Source: Winogradskyella echinorum (lineage in GTDB: Bacteria > Bacteroidota > Bacteroidia > Flavobacteriales > Flavobacteriaceae). Taken from it: a DNA stretch of 64,000 nt. The notes below the pieces were generated by a model. It searched no databases and was not told the origin of the DNA. It saw nothing but the letters and a program-made list of their open reading frames with translations. Both the position numbers and the translations under genes were made by a program. Shown piece after piece: positions 8,851-17,113 of the stretch (position 1 is its first letter; every line of letters starts with the position of its first letter). The stretch spans positions 1 through 64,000 of the forward strand of contig NZ_JACOQD010000006.1 in NCBI RefSeq assembly GCF_014297365.1, in the 5' to 3' direction.

Positions 8851-11800
8851 ATGAATAAAAAAGAATTACAAAATAAGCTGAATCAGCCCTATGCACAAGA
8901 CAATTGGAAAGATGTTGTGGAATTTGTGTTTCCTAATGTTCAAATTTTGGCAATGCCGCAAGTCATTCCAATTGAAAATGAAAAGGTAGAGACCTTTAAA
9001 AAATTAGGCGAAGTTAAATTAAATGATGGAAAAGCATTAGCCCTTTTTGAATTAAAACTAAAAGAGAATGTCAACATCATTCGTAATAGAGTCGAATTAA
9101 ATGATATTGCCTCTAAATATATCGATCAAGAACAAACACATGGTGTTTTATCTATTTTTGAGCAAGGTAAAGATGATTATCGGTTTACCTTTTCTGCACG
9201 AGCTAGTGAATATGATGAAGAAGTTGGTGATTTTAAGACAAAAAAAACCGATACCAAGCGTTTCACATACGTCCTAGGTAAAAACGAAAGTTGTCGTACA
9301 GCAGCAGAACGTTTTTATCAACTAAGTGAGAAAAAGAACGAAGCTGATATTGCTGCCATAGAGCATGCCTTTTCTGTAGAAACTTTAAGTAAAAACTTTT
9401 TTAAGGAATACAAACAACAGTATGAGTTGTTTGTAAATTATTTAACTCAAAGACCAGGTTATTATACTGCTGTGTTTAAAAACGATGATAAAGCCATACG
9501 CGATTGGGTAAAATTGCTTTTAGGTCGTTTGGTATTCATAAAGTTTGTGCAGAAAAAAGGTTGGTTAGGTGTACCAGCAGAGGAAGCAGGTTGGAACAAT
9601 GGCAACTACCGTTTTTTAGAAGACAGTTTTGAAAGCTTTGAACATAAAGATAATTTCTACTCACAATTTTTAAACCCATTGTTTTTTGAAGGTTTTGACC
9701 AACCTTACAGACCAAATGATATTTTTGAACTCACTGGTACTAAAGTTCCTTTTTTAAGTGGTGGTTTATTTGACAACGAAGACCCAAAAACCAAAACCAT
9801 TAATTTCCCTCAAGCCTATTTTGAGGGCTTGTTTGAGTTTTTAGAAAAGTACAATTTTACCATAGATGAGAATGACACAGCTATGGATAGAGAAGTAGGT
9901 ATTGACCCTGAAATGCTAGGTCATATTTTTGAAAATCTACTGGAAGACAATAAAGACAAAGGTGCATTTTACACACCAAAGGAAATTGTTCGCTATATGT
10001 GTCAAGAAAGTTTAAAGGAATATCTTAAAACCTACTTGCAAGAACACAATCAATGGACTAGTGATGAAGCTAAACAACAAGAATTAGATAACGCTTTACA
10101 CAACTTTATTACAAAAAAAGAAGCAAGCCATGTCATAGACCTAGACGCTACCTTGGCACAAGCCCTAAAAGACGTAAAAATATGCGATCCTGCTATTGGC
10201 TCTGGTGCGTTCCCAATGGGATTGCTAAACGAGATTTTTCAGTTGGTGCATAACTTGTACGATGCTAGCCCAGACAAGGTTGGTGCCATTTGGGAGATGA
10301 GCACTTGGCAACCTGATTTGGTAAAGCTTAACATTATACAACAAAGTATTTATGGCGTAGATATAGAAAAAGGTGCTGTAGAGATTGCACGTTTACGCTT
10401 TTGGTTAAGCTTGGTGGTAGATAGTGAAGAACCTCATGCTTTACCACATTTAGACTATAAAATTGTAGTGGGTGATAGTTTGGTGCCTAAACTTGATGAT
10501 AAAACAGTTATTGAAATTAATTGGAAAGCAAAGGAGGAAGACCAAGGGTTTTTTACGGGACCAAAAACAGAACAAAAGTTAAAGCTTCTCAAAGAAATTA
10601 CGCAATTACAAAAGGATGCTTTTGACCCAAATTGCGATGAAGATACTTTAGCTTTAAAAATAAGAAACAAGAAGATTGAGCTTTTAATTATCCAGTTGGA
10701 GATTATGAGCGAAAAACAAAAAATTGTTAAGAAACCTAGTATTATAGATTACCAAAATAAGAGTAAAGCTCAATTTAAACGAGATACTGAAAAATACCTT
10801 GAAACTCTAGGCTGGTCTAATCATGTAAAAGAATTAGAGCATGCCAAAACACTAGATAAAGTCCCATTGAACTTTTTTGACTTTAAGTTAGACTTTCCAG
10901 AGGTATTAAATGATGAAGTAGCAACTAAATATGGTTTTGATATTGTTATTGGTAATCCACCATATTATCAAATACAAAAGTTTGATGAAAAGGATAAAAA
11001 GGATTTACAAAATGCAAATTACAGCACCTTTTCTAGAACTGGTGATATTTACTGTTTATTCTATGAAAAAGGTATAGAGTTATTGAAAAATAAAGGTGTT
11101 TTATCTTATATAACATCAAATACTTGGATGCGAACCAAATTTGGTGAAAAGATGCGTTCATATTTTATTGAAAATTCAAACCCATACAAACTTTTGAATT
11201 TTGAGGACACCAAAATATTTCCGTCTGCTACAGTAGAAGTAAATATAATGTTTACTCGACGGGAAGATTATGATATTAATCTAGATGCTGTAGCGATTAA
11301 AGGCGATTATGTACCAAAGACATCAATCTCTAAGTATTTTGAGAATAAAAAAATAACATTAAAAGAACTAACTGATGATAGCTGGATTATTGTTGATAAA
11401 AAAGATTATTTAATTAAAGAGCAGATTGAAAAAGAAGGTAAACCACTATCCGACTGGAATATTAATTTTTATCGAGGGTTTCTAACTGGATTTAATGATG
11501 CCTTTTTTATTGATAAGAATAAAAAAGATGAATTAATAGACAAAGATACGAGTAGTCAGTTTATAATTAAACCTTTAATAAGGGGAAGAGAAATAAAAAA
11601 GTATGGCTACAATTATCAAAATAGTTATGTGATTTTTCCACACAATGGATATTCAATAAAAAATGATAAAGTTTCTAGAATCTATGTTGAACAGAATTAT
11701 CCAGCTATTTATGATCATCTTCTAAAATATAAAGATGAACATTCAGAATTAGTAGAAAAAGATTCTAAAGGTAAAATCCAAACTTTGGTTAATAGAGCAG

Positions 11801-12462
11801 ACCAAGGTGACCATTGGACTAATTTGAGGAATTGTGCTTATGTAGATGTTTTTGACAATGAAAAAATAATATGGTTGTCAATTTCAGATAAACCAGCTTT
11901 TGCTTTAGATACTAACAAGATGTATGTTACTGCCCCTGCCTATATCATGACCAGTCATTGTAATAAATATTTGCTCACGATGTTAAATTCTAAAGCGATG
12001 GAGTGGTATTTAGATAAGGTTTCATCTTCTACTGGTCAAGGCACCAACCAATGGAGTAAAATTTTTGTTGAAAAACTACCAATACCAGAGCTAAATAGTA
12101 ATAAACGTAAACCATTTGAAATTTTAGCAGACTATTTAACGCTAATTAATGCACCAGAAAACCATCATTTATTCGAAAATATTTCATCAGAAATTATTAG
12201 TAGACAATTTGAAGATGTTGTGAATATGATGGCTTATGAACTATATTTTAAAAAACATATGAAAGAAAAGAAAATAGATGTTTTGCAATATGTTGATTTC
12301 AAAGATATAAGCAACGTGGAAACGTTTGAGGAAAAACGAAATATCATTCAAAATGCGTACTATAAGCTATTAGAGAAAGATAATCCTATACGAAATAGAA
12401 TACTATTGGCTTCTACAAGAAGTGTGGATATTATAAGGCGAATTAACGAAACTACTCATTAA
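8851..12462 (+). CDS. Eco57I-like N6-adenine DNA methyltransferase, large
   Basis: A 1203-residue class I methyltransferase. SAM-binding motif I is at about 446 (DPAIGSGAF) and the catalytic motif IV NPPYY at about 703, typical of gamma-type N6-adenine methylases of the Eco57I/type IIG group. The C-terminal 400 residues resemble a TaqI/type I target-recognition region. The first 250 residues precede the methylase core and may be a degenerate nuclease or adaptor region; I see no convincing PD-ExK there. It probably marks host DNA, while the upstream helicase and downstream ATPase act on unmarked DNA. It is co-transcribed: 6 nt after the helicase and 1 nt before the ATPase. Confidence 0.9.
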   Translation: MNKKELQNKLNQPYAQDNWKDVVEFVFPNVQILAMPQVIPIENEKVETFKKLGEVKLNDGKALALFELKLKENVNIIRNRVELNDIASKYIDQEQTHGVLSIFEQGKDDYRFTFSARASEYDEEVGDFKTKKTDTKRFTYVLGKNESCRTAAERFYQLSEKKNEADIAAIEHAFSVETLSKNFFKEYKQQYELFVNYLTQRPGYYTAVFKNDDKAIRDWVKLLLGRLVFIKFVQKKGWLGVPAEEAGWNNGNYRFLEDSFESFEHKDNFYSQFLNPLFFEGFDQPYRPNDIFELTGTKVPFLSGGLFDNEDPKTKTINFPQAYFEGLFEFLEKYNFTIDENDTAMDREVGIDPEMLGHIFENLLEDNKDKGAFYTPKEIVRYMCQESLKEYLKTYLQEHNQWTSDEAKQQELDNALHNFITKKEASHVIDLDATLAQALKDVKICDPAIGSGAFPMGLLNEIFQLVHNLYDASPDKVGAIWEMSTWQPDLVKLNIIQQSIYGVDIEKGAVEIARLRFWLSLVVDSEEPHALPHLDYKIVVGDSLVPKLDDKTVIEINWKAKEEDQGFFTGPKTEQKLKLLKEITQLQKDAFDPNCDEDTLALKIRNKKIELLIIQLEIMSEKQKIVKKPSIIDYQNKSKAQFKRDTEKYLETLGWSNHVKELEHAKTLDKVPLNFFDFKLDFPEVLNDEVATKYGFDIVIGNPPYYQIQKFDEKDKKDLQNANYSTFSRTGDIYCLFYEKGIELLKNKGVLSYITSNTWMRTKFGEKMRSYFIENSNPYKLLNFEDTKIFPSATVEVNIMFTRREDYDINLDAVAIKGDYVPKTSISKYFENKKITLKELTDDSWIIVDKKDYLIKEQIEKEGKPLSDWNINFYRGFLTGFNDAFFIDKNKKDELIDKDTSSQFIIKPLIRGREIKKYGYNYQNSYVIFPHNGYSIKNDKVSRIYVEQNYPAIYDHLLKYKDEHSELVEKDSKGKIQTLVNRADQGDHWTNLRNCAYVDVFDNEKIIWLSISDKPAFALDTNKMYVTAPAYIMTSHCNKYLLTMLNSKAMEWYLDKVSSSTGQGTNQWSKIFVEKLPIPELNSNKRKPFEILADYLTLINAPENHHLFENISSEIISRQFEDVVNMMAYELYFKKHMKEKKIDVLQYVDFKDISNVETFEEKRNIIQNAYYKLLEKDNPIRNRILLASTRSVDIIRRINETTH

Positions 12463-12463
12463 A

Positions 12464-14026
12464 TTGAAGATAGATAAATTACATATTAATGATTTTAAAT
12501 TCTTCTCTAAAGTAGAACCTGATAGTCCTTTGCTTTCTATTGATGGTAATCACCTATTAATTTATGGAGAAAATGGAAGTGGAAAATCAACTATTTATTG
12601 GTCACTTTATACCTTATTGGAATGTAGTTTCAAAAATTCAGATGATGAAATAAGAAAGTATTTTAAGAAAACAGGTGATGAAAGTTTAGTTAATATTCAT
12701 GCTACAGGCTCAAGCGATTCTTATATTAAAGTAGAACTAAATGATGGATTTGGTAATTCGACCAGATATAAGGCTTCTAGGAAAGCAAGAGATTTATCTA
12801 TAAGAACTAATACAGATGTAAGAGAAAGCAATATGGCATCTGACTTTATAAATTATAGAGTCCTTTTTCAACTTCATAATTTAAAACATTCAAAGGATAA
12901 CAATCTTTGGCAATGGTTTTATGAAGAAGTTTTGCCTTATGTTAAAAAAGGTAGCGACCCTTGTTTAGATGAATATGATGTGCTTAAACAAGGTCCTGGT
13001 AAAGTTAATAATTTGGCAGGTGATGAGATATTTCCAACAGCAGCATTAAGAACTGCTTCGGCATTAGAAGAGCGACGATTATATAGAAATTACAAAGATT
13101 ATCGTAATCAATGGAAAGCTTGGATGAATTGGTTGAAGGATTTTCTATCAAGAATTACAACTAGAGCTAATCAGCTAATCAGAAATGATTTTAGATATAA
13201 TTTTAGAATAGTTCTAGACTTTAAATGCAGATTTCCAGATTATAGAGCTACAGATGATACAATAAAGTGGTTTGATCCTGAAATTAAACTAATAGTTTCT
13301 GAATATGAAGGTGTGGCTAATCCAAAAATCACAAAACCACATACGTTTTTAAATGAAGCCAAATGGTCTGCAATTGGTTTAGCATTGCGTTTTGCTATTT
13401 TAGAACAGCGTCTTTATGTGGCTGATATGAAAGTGTTAGTTATTGATGATATGATTATTAGTCTAGATATGTCTAATCGAGAAGCAGTACTTAACTTAAT
13501 TCTAAATAACTATATAAACGATTATCAATTAATATTAATGACACATGATAGATTTTTCTTTGAAATGGCAAAATACACCATAGAGAAAGGAGCAATGCCT
13601 AACTTCAAGTATTTAGAAATGTTTGAAGATTCTAACGGTGCATTTCCAAAACCTTTAATCATTGAAAATACTTCTCAAATTGAGAAAGCGTGGCAATTAT
13701 TTCATAGAAAAGAATTCGCATTGTCTGCTAATACATTAAGGAAAGCATCTGAAAAATTGTGCAAGGCCTATTTAACAGCACATGAAAGATTAAATATAAC
13801 ATCATACACAGTTAGGAATTTACATAGTCAAATAGAACAATTTCAGACAAAAGGATTATTAGCTGGATTGAATGCAATTAATTTAATAAGATTTATTGAG
13901 TATAAGGATAGAATATTAAACCCAAGTTCTCATTACGATATTGAAACACCATTATTTGAGAGTGAATTAAAAAGAGCTATTGAAACTGTTGAAGCTTTGG
14001 CATTAGAAACAGGATTTAACATTTAA
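12464..14026 (+). CDS. AAA/ABC-type ATPase of the helicase-methylase-ATPase system
   Basis: A 520-residue protein beginning at TTG, 1 nt after the methylase stop; this start is needed to include the first strand of the ATPase domain (KIDKLHINDFKFF). Walker A is GENGSGKST (about 31-39) and Walker B is VLVIDD (about 325-330). The intervening region is about 290 residues with a short helical insert, and a KWSAIGLALR segment replaces a canonical ABC signature. The C-terminal 120 residues form a separate helical domain. It resembles RecF/SMC-like ATPases found in defence operons. Energy coupling or DNA-end sensing is an inference. Confidence 0.85.
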   Translation: MKIDKLHINDFKFFSKVEPDSPLLSIDGNHLLIYGENGSGKSTIYWSLYTLLECSFKNSDDEIRKYFKKTGDESLVNIHATGSSDSYIKVELNDGFGNSTRYKASRKARDLSIRTNTDVRESNMASDFINYRVLFQLHNLKHSKDNNLWQWFYEEVLPYVKKGSDPCLDEYDVLKQGPGKVNNLAGDEIFPTAALRTASALEERRLYRNYKDYRNQWKAWMNWLKDFLSRITTRANQLIRNDFRYNFRIVLDFKCRFPDYRATDDTIKWFDPEIKLIVSEYEGVANPKITKPHTFLNEAKWSAIGLALRFAILEQRLYVADMKVLVIDDMIISLDMSNREAVLNLILNNYINDYQLILMTHDRFFFEMAKYTIEKGAMPNFKYLEMFEDSNGAFPKPLIIENTSQIEKAWQLFHRKEFALSANTLRKASEKLCKAYLTAHERLNITSYTVRNLHSQIEQFQTKGLLAGLNAINLIRFIEYKDRILNPSSHYDIETPLFESELKRAIETVEALALETGFNI

Positions 14027-14030
14027 GTGA

Positions 14031-14105
14031 AATGGCGCGTTTCGGTAATTCGTCCCTATTAAAGTTTCTTTTCGCGCCAATTCGGCGCGAAAATGGCGCG
14101 AAAAT
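14031..14105. repeat. GC-rich palindromic element between two defence operons
   Basis: In an otherwise AT-rich gap this contains TTTTCGCGCC/GGCGCGAAAA (14069-14078 and 14084-14093, 5-nt loop), a perfect 10-bp inverted repeat. AATGGCGCG occurs as a direct repeat at 14031-14039 and 14092-14100. The hairpin followed by A/T sequence could be an attenuator or terminator; alternatively it is a protein-binding or recombination site marking the junction of two modules. Confidence 0.6.
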
Positions 14106-14117
14106 TAAAATTAATTA

Positions 14118-14807
14118 ATGGAAAATAAATTTGCATTTACAGTAGGAGGACCAGATAATTGGTATGACCAATACATTCAAGCAGGTATAGAATTAATTTC
14201 AGCTTACATAGAACATTCTGAAATATATAATAGTTTGGCAATTACAGATTACCATAAATACAAAGAAACTGAGATTGTAGAACATGAATATGGTGCAAAT
14301 ATTATGATTCATTTTAGGAGTATTGATGGTGGTACATTTGACGCAGAAGATACTATTACAAATCACTTTCCAAATTTAAATAGGCGTGCAACTTTGGTTA
14401 TGGTTACTAGTATGTTTGAAAAAGAATTGAAGCAACTATGCGATTCGCTTAACAGTCTTTTAGATATAAATAAACCATTCAAAAAAGAGAAAGGAAGTCT
14501 ACTTGCAAACATTAAAGACTACCTATGTAATGTCGCAAAGATAAAAATGAATACATCATTAGAGCATAATTGGAGCGACCTCATGTGCTTACAATCGTTA
14601 AGAAATAACATAGTGCATAATTTTGGGAAACTAGCAGTCAGTAATACACATCTAGAAAACTACATAAGGGCTAACAAGAATATTTGGATTGATAAGAGTA
14701 GAGATATTTGTTTAAACCATGAGTTTCTAAAAGATTTAGTACCAAGCTTCATAATATTATGCAAAGAACTACAAGAAGCGATAAGGGAGAGGGCTAACAA
14801 AATGTAA
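14118..14807 (+). CDS. HEPN-domain protein (RX4H), putative RNase
   Basis: A 229-residue, largely helical protein. It has the HEPN signature Rx4-6H as R162-NNIV-H167 in the context LRNNIVHNFG, preceded by helices with FEKELKQLCD; this resembles the MAE_28990/RiboL-PSP HEPN groups. Members with an intact R..H pair are commonly metal-independent RNases used as toxins or effectors. No nucleotidyltransferase antitoxin is adjacent. It lies 91 nt after the ATPase, across the palindrome, and 10 nt before the VWA gene, so it probably opens the second transcription unit. A role as the abortive effector of the island is inference. Confidence 0.75.
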   Translation: MENKFAFTVGGPDNWYDQYIQAGIELISAYIEHSEIYNSLAITDYHKYKETEIVEHEYGANIMIHFRSIDGGTFDAEDTITNHFPNLNRRATLVMVTSMFEKELKQLCDSLNSLLDINKPFKKEKGSLLANIKDYLCNVAKIKMNTSLEHNWSDLMCLQSLRNNIVHNFGKLAVSNTHLENYIRANKNIWIDKSRDICLNHEFLKDLVPSFIILCKELQEAIRERANKM

Positions 14808-14817
14808 ATTTATTAGT

Positions 14818-16215
14818 ATGGAAACACATTTTGAGATATTGATAGATGCTTCTGGGAGTATGGGTTATATGCGAGGCGAAAAGGATGAAGAGAATAAATA
14901 TTTACTTTCAGATAGAAAACATACGCGTACAGATTTAGTAAAAAAAATATTAAACCAATCAATAATAAATACTATAGAATTTAGCGAACATATTAAGGTT
15001 TCAACTTTTAGAAATAAATTTAATTTAGATAAAAATAATGAGCGCATAATTTTAACTCGATGGGTAAAGAATGAAAACGGCAAGAATGTTCAAGAAAGGT
15101 ATTATTCGATGTCTCAAGATATTAATGTGATTTATGAAGGTCCTTTTAATTCAGATGAATTAAAGAGTAAAATTGAAACTATAGAAAATCCTATGCCAGC
15201 AGGTACGCCATTATACTATATTTTGGCGCAAACAATATCTAAATCTATTACCAATCAAGTTAATATCATCATTTTAAGTGATGGTGACGCAAATGATAGA
15301 ATTGAATTTGATATAGACATTTTAGAGTTGATACATGGTTCTAAAAAAGATGTAAAAATTCACTTTATAGGTATTGCACAAGATGAGGTTGCTCAAAAAA
15401 AATCTAAAAATTTAGCAGAAAAAACAGGTGGCATCTATAGCAATTTAAAAGCGATGAATTATGACGTAAATGCATTAAATGTGTTGCTTTCAGAGCTTAA
15501 TACAAAAATAATGTCAAACGCTTTAGAGGATAATATCAAGCAAACTCAAATTATAGCAGCAACTAAATTAGATGAAACCCAGAAAGACAACACCGATCAT
15601 TTAGCTAAAGATGAAGGTGATAAATCAGAAAAAGAAACTAATGTTATAGTAAAAGATAAGAGTGATTTAGAAAAGCAGGTTCATAAAAATACTTCATCAT
15701 TAGAATATATTTCTGGTCAGCTAAATAACATATTAAAGCTACTTCAATCTAAAGAACAACTTGAAAAAGACGTCAAGGTTGTTGAAAATAAAATTCATAA
15801 CGAACGCATTGGACGTTTGGCTGAAGATTTTTTATATAAAAAATTACGAGAATTATTTAAAGACGAGTCAACTAAAGTTAGTTGGCTTAACGAAAATGGA
15901 GAACAAGGTTTGCCTTATGATTTTTTATTAGAAAGTGATAAGGGAAAATTTTACTATGAATGTAAAGGTACGTCATCTAATTTTTTAGAATTTCAATTGA
16001 CTAAACCTGAATGGGATTTTTATCTTGATAATAGAAATAAATATAGGTTGTGTTTTGTGAAGAATGTTGATTCCGATGCACAATACACTCGTTTTATGGA
16101 TTTGCTTACAGCTATGGAAGAAAAAAAATTAACACCTTGTTCTATGCAAGACAAAGCATATAAAGCAAATAGATTAATATTTGCAATAAATGAATCAGAT
16201 ATAAAATGGACTTGA
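14818..16215 (+). CDS. VWA domain fused to DUF3883-like nuclease domain
   Basis: A 465-residue protein. Residues 1-220 are a von Willebrand factor A domain with a complete MIDAS: DASGS (10-14), AGTPL and LSDGDAND. Residues 225-330 are a charged linker with a predicted coiled coil. Residues 328-465 resemble DUF3883 (the NO VEIN C-terminal fold): a conserved E336, PYD368 and E381-C-K383 (YYECKGT) in the arrangement of the PD-(D/E)xK nuclease superfamily. It overlaps the next gene by 10 nt. VWA proteins usually partner MoxR/AAA ATPases, so McrB two genes downstream is a natural candidate partner. No signal peptide was seen. Function in phage defence is inferred from context. Confidence 0.75.
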   Translation: METHFEILIDASGSMGYMRGEKDEENKYLLSDRKHTRTDLVKKILNQSIINTIEFSEHIKVSTFRNKFNLDKNNERIILTRWVKNENGKNVQERYYSMSQDINVIYEGPFNSDELKSKIETIENPMPAGTPLYYILAQTISKSITNQVNIIILSDGDANDRIEFDIDILELIHGSKKDVKIHFIGIAQDEVAQKKSKNLAEKTGGIYSNLKAMNYDVNALNVLLSELNTKIMSNALEDNIKQTQIIAATKLDETQKDNTDHLAKDEGDKSEKETNVIVKDKSDLEKQVHKNTSSLEYISGQLNNILKLLQSKEQLEKDVKVVENKIHNERIGRLAEDFLYKKLRELFKDESTKVSWLNENGEQGLPYDFLLESDKGKFYYECKGTSSNFLEFQLTKPEWDFYLDNRNKYRLCFVKNVDSDAQYTRFMDLLTAMEEKKLTPCSMQDKAYKANRLIFAINESDIKWT

Positions 16216-16460
16216 TTATAGGCAACTACTACGACAACATAAAATGTGAAAGCTTTAAAGATCCTGAAACTGGTAGAATACGAGTTAGACCATTGCCAAA
16301 CCAAGGTTTGCCAACTAAAATTGTTATTGAGTGTAAAGAAAAAACACGAAATGCGCATCCGATAGGAACCAAATTTCGTACTGAAAATGTTAAAGTTTGT
16401 CAGAAAACTACTGGTAGAATTTATTTGAGAGCTAAAGACCAAATGATTTATAAATTATAA
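16206..16460 (+). CDS. 84-aa protein of unknown function in defence operon
   Basis: A small, basic, probably all-beta protein, unrecognised. Its ATG overlaps the end of the VWA gene by 10 nt and it stops 2 nt before the next ATG, which argues for translational coupling and a real gene. It has two isolated cysteines (IECKEK and KVCQK) but no metal-binding CxxC pair. The compact strand-rich pattern (IRVRPLP, KIVIECKE, RIYLRAKD) may suggest a binding or adaptor module. Confidence 0.65.
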   Translation: MDLIIGNYYDNIKCESFKDPETGRIRVRPLPNQGLPTKIVIECKEKTRNAHPIGTKFRTENVKVCQKTTGRIYLRAKDQMIYKL

Positions 16461-16462
16461 AA

Positions 16463-17113
16463 ATGAAAAACTTCGAAGTCACATTTAAGAATGGTTTATT
16501 GCTTGATAAGCAAACTGGTAAACGCATAAATCTAAAACCTTTTGAAACCTATTATCTACAAGGAGATGATAACAGTTTTCTATTAGAGGAATATATAAAA
16601 ACAGACTACAAGCCTTTAGATGCTTCTCAAAAATTAAAGACTTTAGAAAATAGGCATAATGGTTATGAGTTAAAACAATTAGCTTCTGCAGGAGATAAAT
16701 TTGTTTTTAGAGTTGGTCTTGGAAAGCGTTTTGAAGAAGATGTAGTAAGAGAGTATTTATTTGATGCTGCACTGCAAGAAGACTTATACATGAAGAAAAA
16801 ACACAATAAAGCATCTTGGACTTTGTGTAATTGTGTTTGCAATAGTCCCAACTTGCTAGAAGGTGAGTTAGGTTTTCCGTTTCAAAATGTAGAAGCAAAT
16901 TCTTTAAGTGAGCTCTTTGCTAATGTAGTGAGTACCTATTTTAATATGAAACGTTCAACTGCATGTAATGCTTTTAAAACGTTTTATTATTACCCAAAAG
17001 AAGATAGACCTACGCTATATTGGTTGAAATCTAGCAAGAAATTGAATTTGGATTTGAAGCGTAAGGCTATTGTAATTAACCGTAAACAAAAAGAAATATT
17101 AAAACGAAATTAA
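16463..17113 (+). CDS. 216-aa protein of unknown function preceding McrB
   Basis: Unrecognised. The N-terminal 60 residues are strand-rich; the middle has a cysteine-containing segment LCNCVCN (about 122-128); the C-terminus is strongly basic. Aromatic and basic residues in the second half (TFYYYPKEDRPTLYWLKS) would suit nucleic-acid binding, but this is a guess. Its stop codon abuts the McrB ATG with no spacer, so it belongs to the McrBC operon. Confidence 0.65.
   Translation: MKNFEVTFKNGLLLDKQTGKRINLKPFETYYLQGDDNSFLLEEYIKTDYKPLDASQKLKTLENRHNGYELKQLASAGDKFVFRVGLGKRFEEDVVREYLFDAALQEDLYMKKKHNKASWTLCNCVCNSPNLLEGELGFPFQNVEANSLSELFANVVSTYFNMKRSTACNAFKTFYYYPKEDRPTLYWLKSSKKLNLDLKRKAIVINRKQKEILKRN

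Noticed and set aside
5557-12462. DISARM system
   Set aside because: Helicase plus methylase is reminiscent, but there is no drmA, drmB or drmC gene; the third gene is an ATPase.
16020-16442. 140-codon minus-strand frame across the VWA and 84-aa genes
   Set aside because: Antisense to two tightly coupled genes; Phe/Ser-rich shadow composition.
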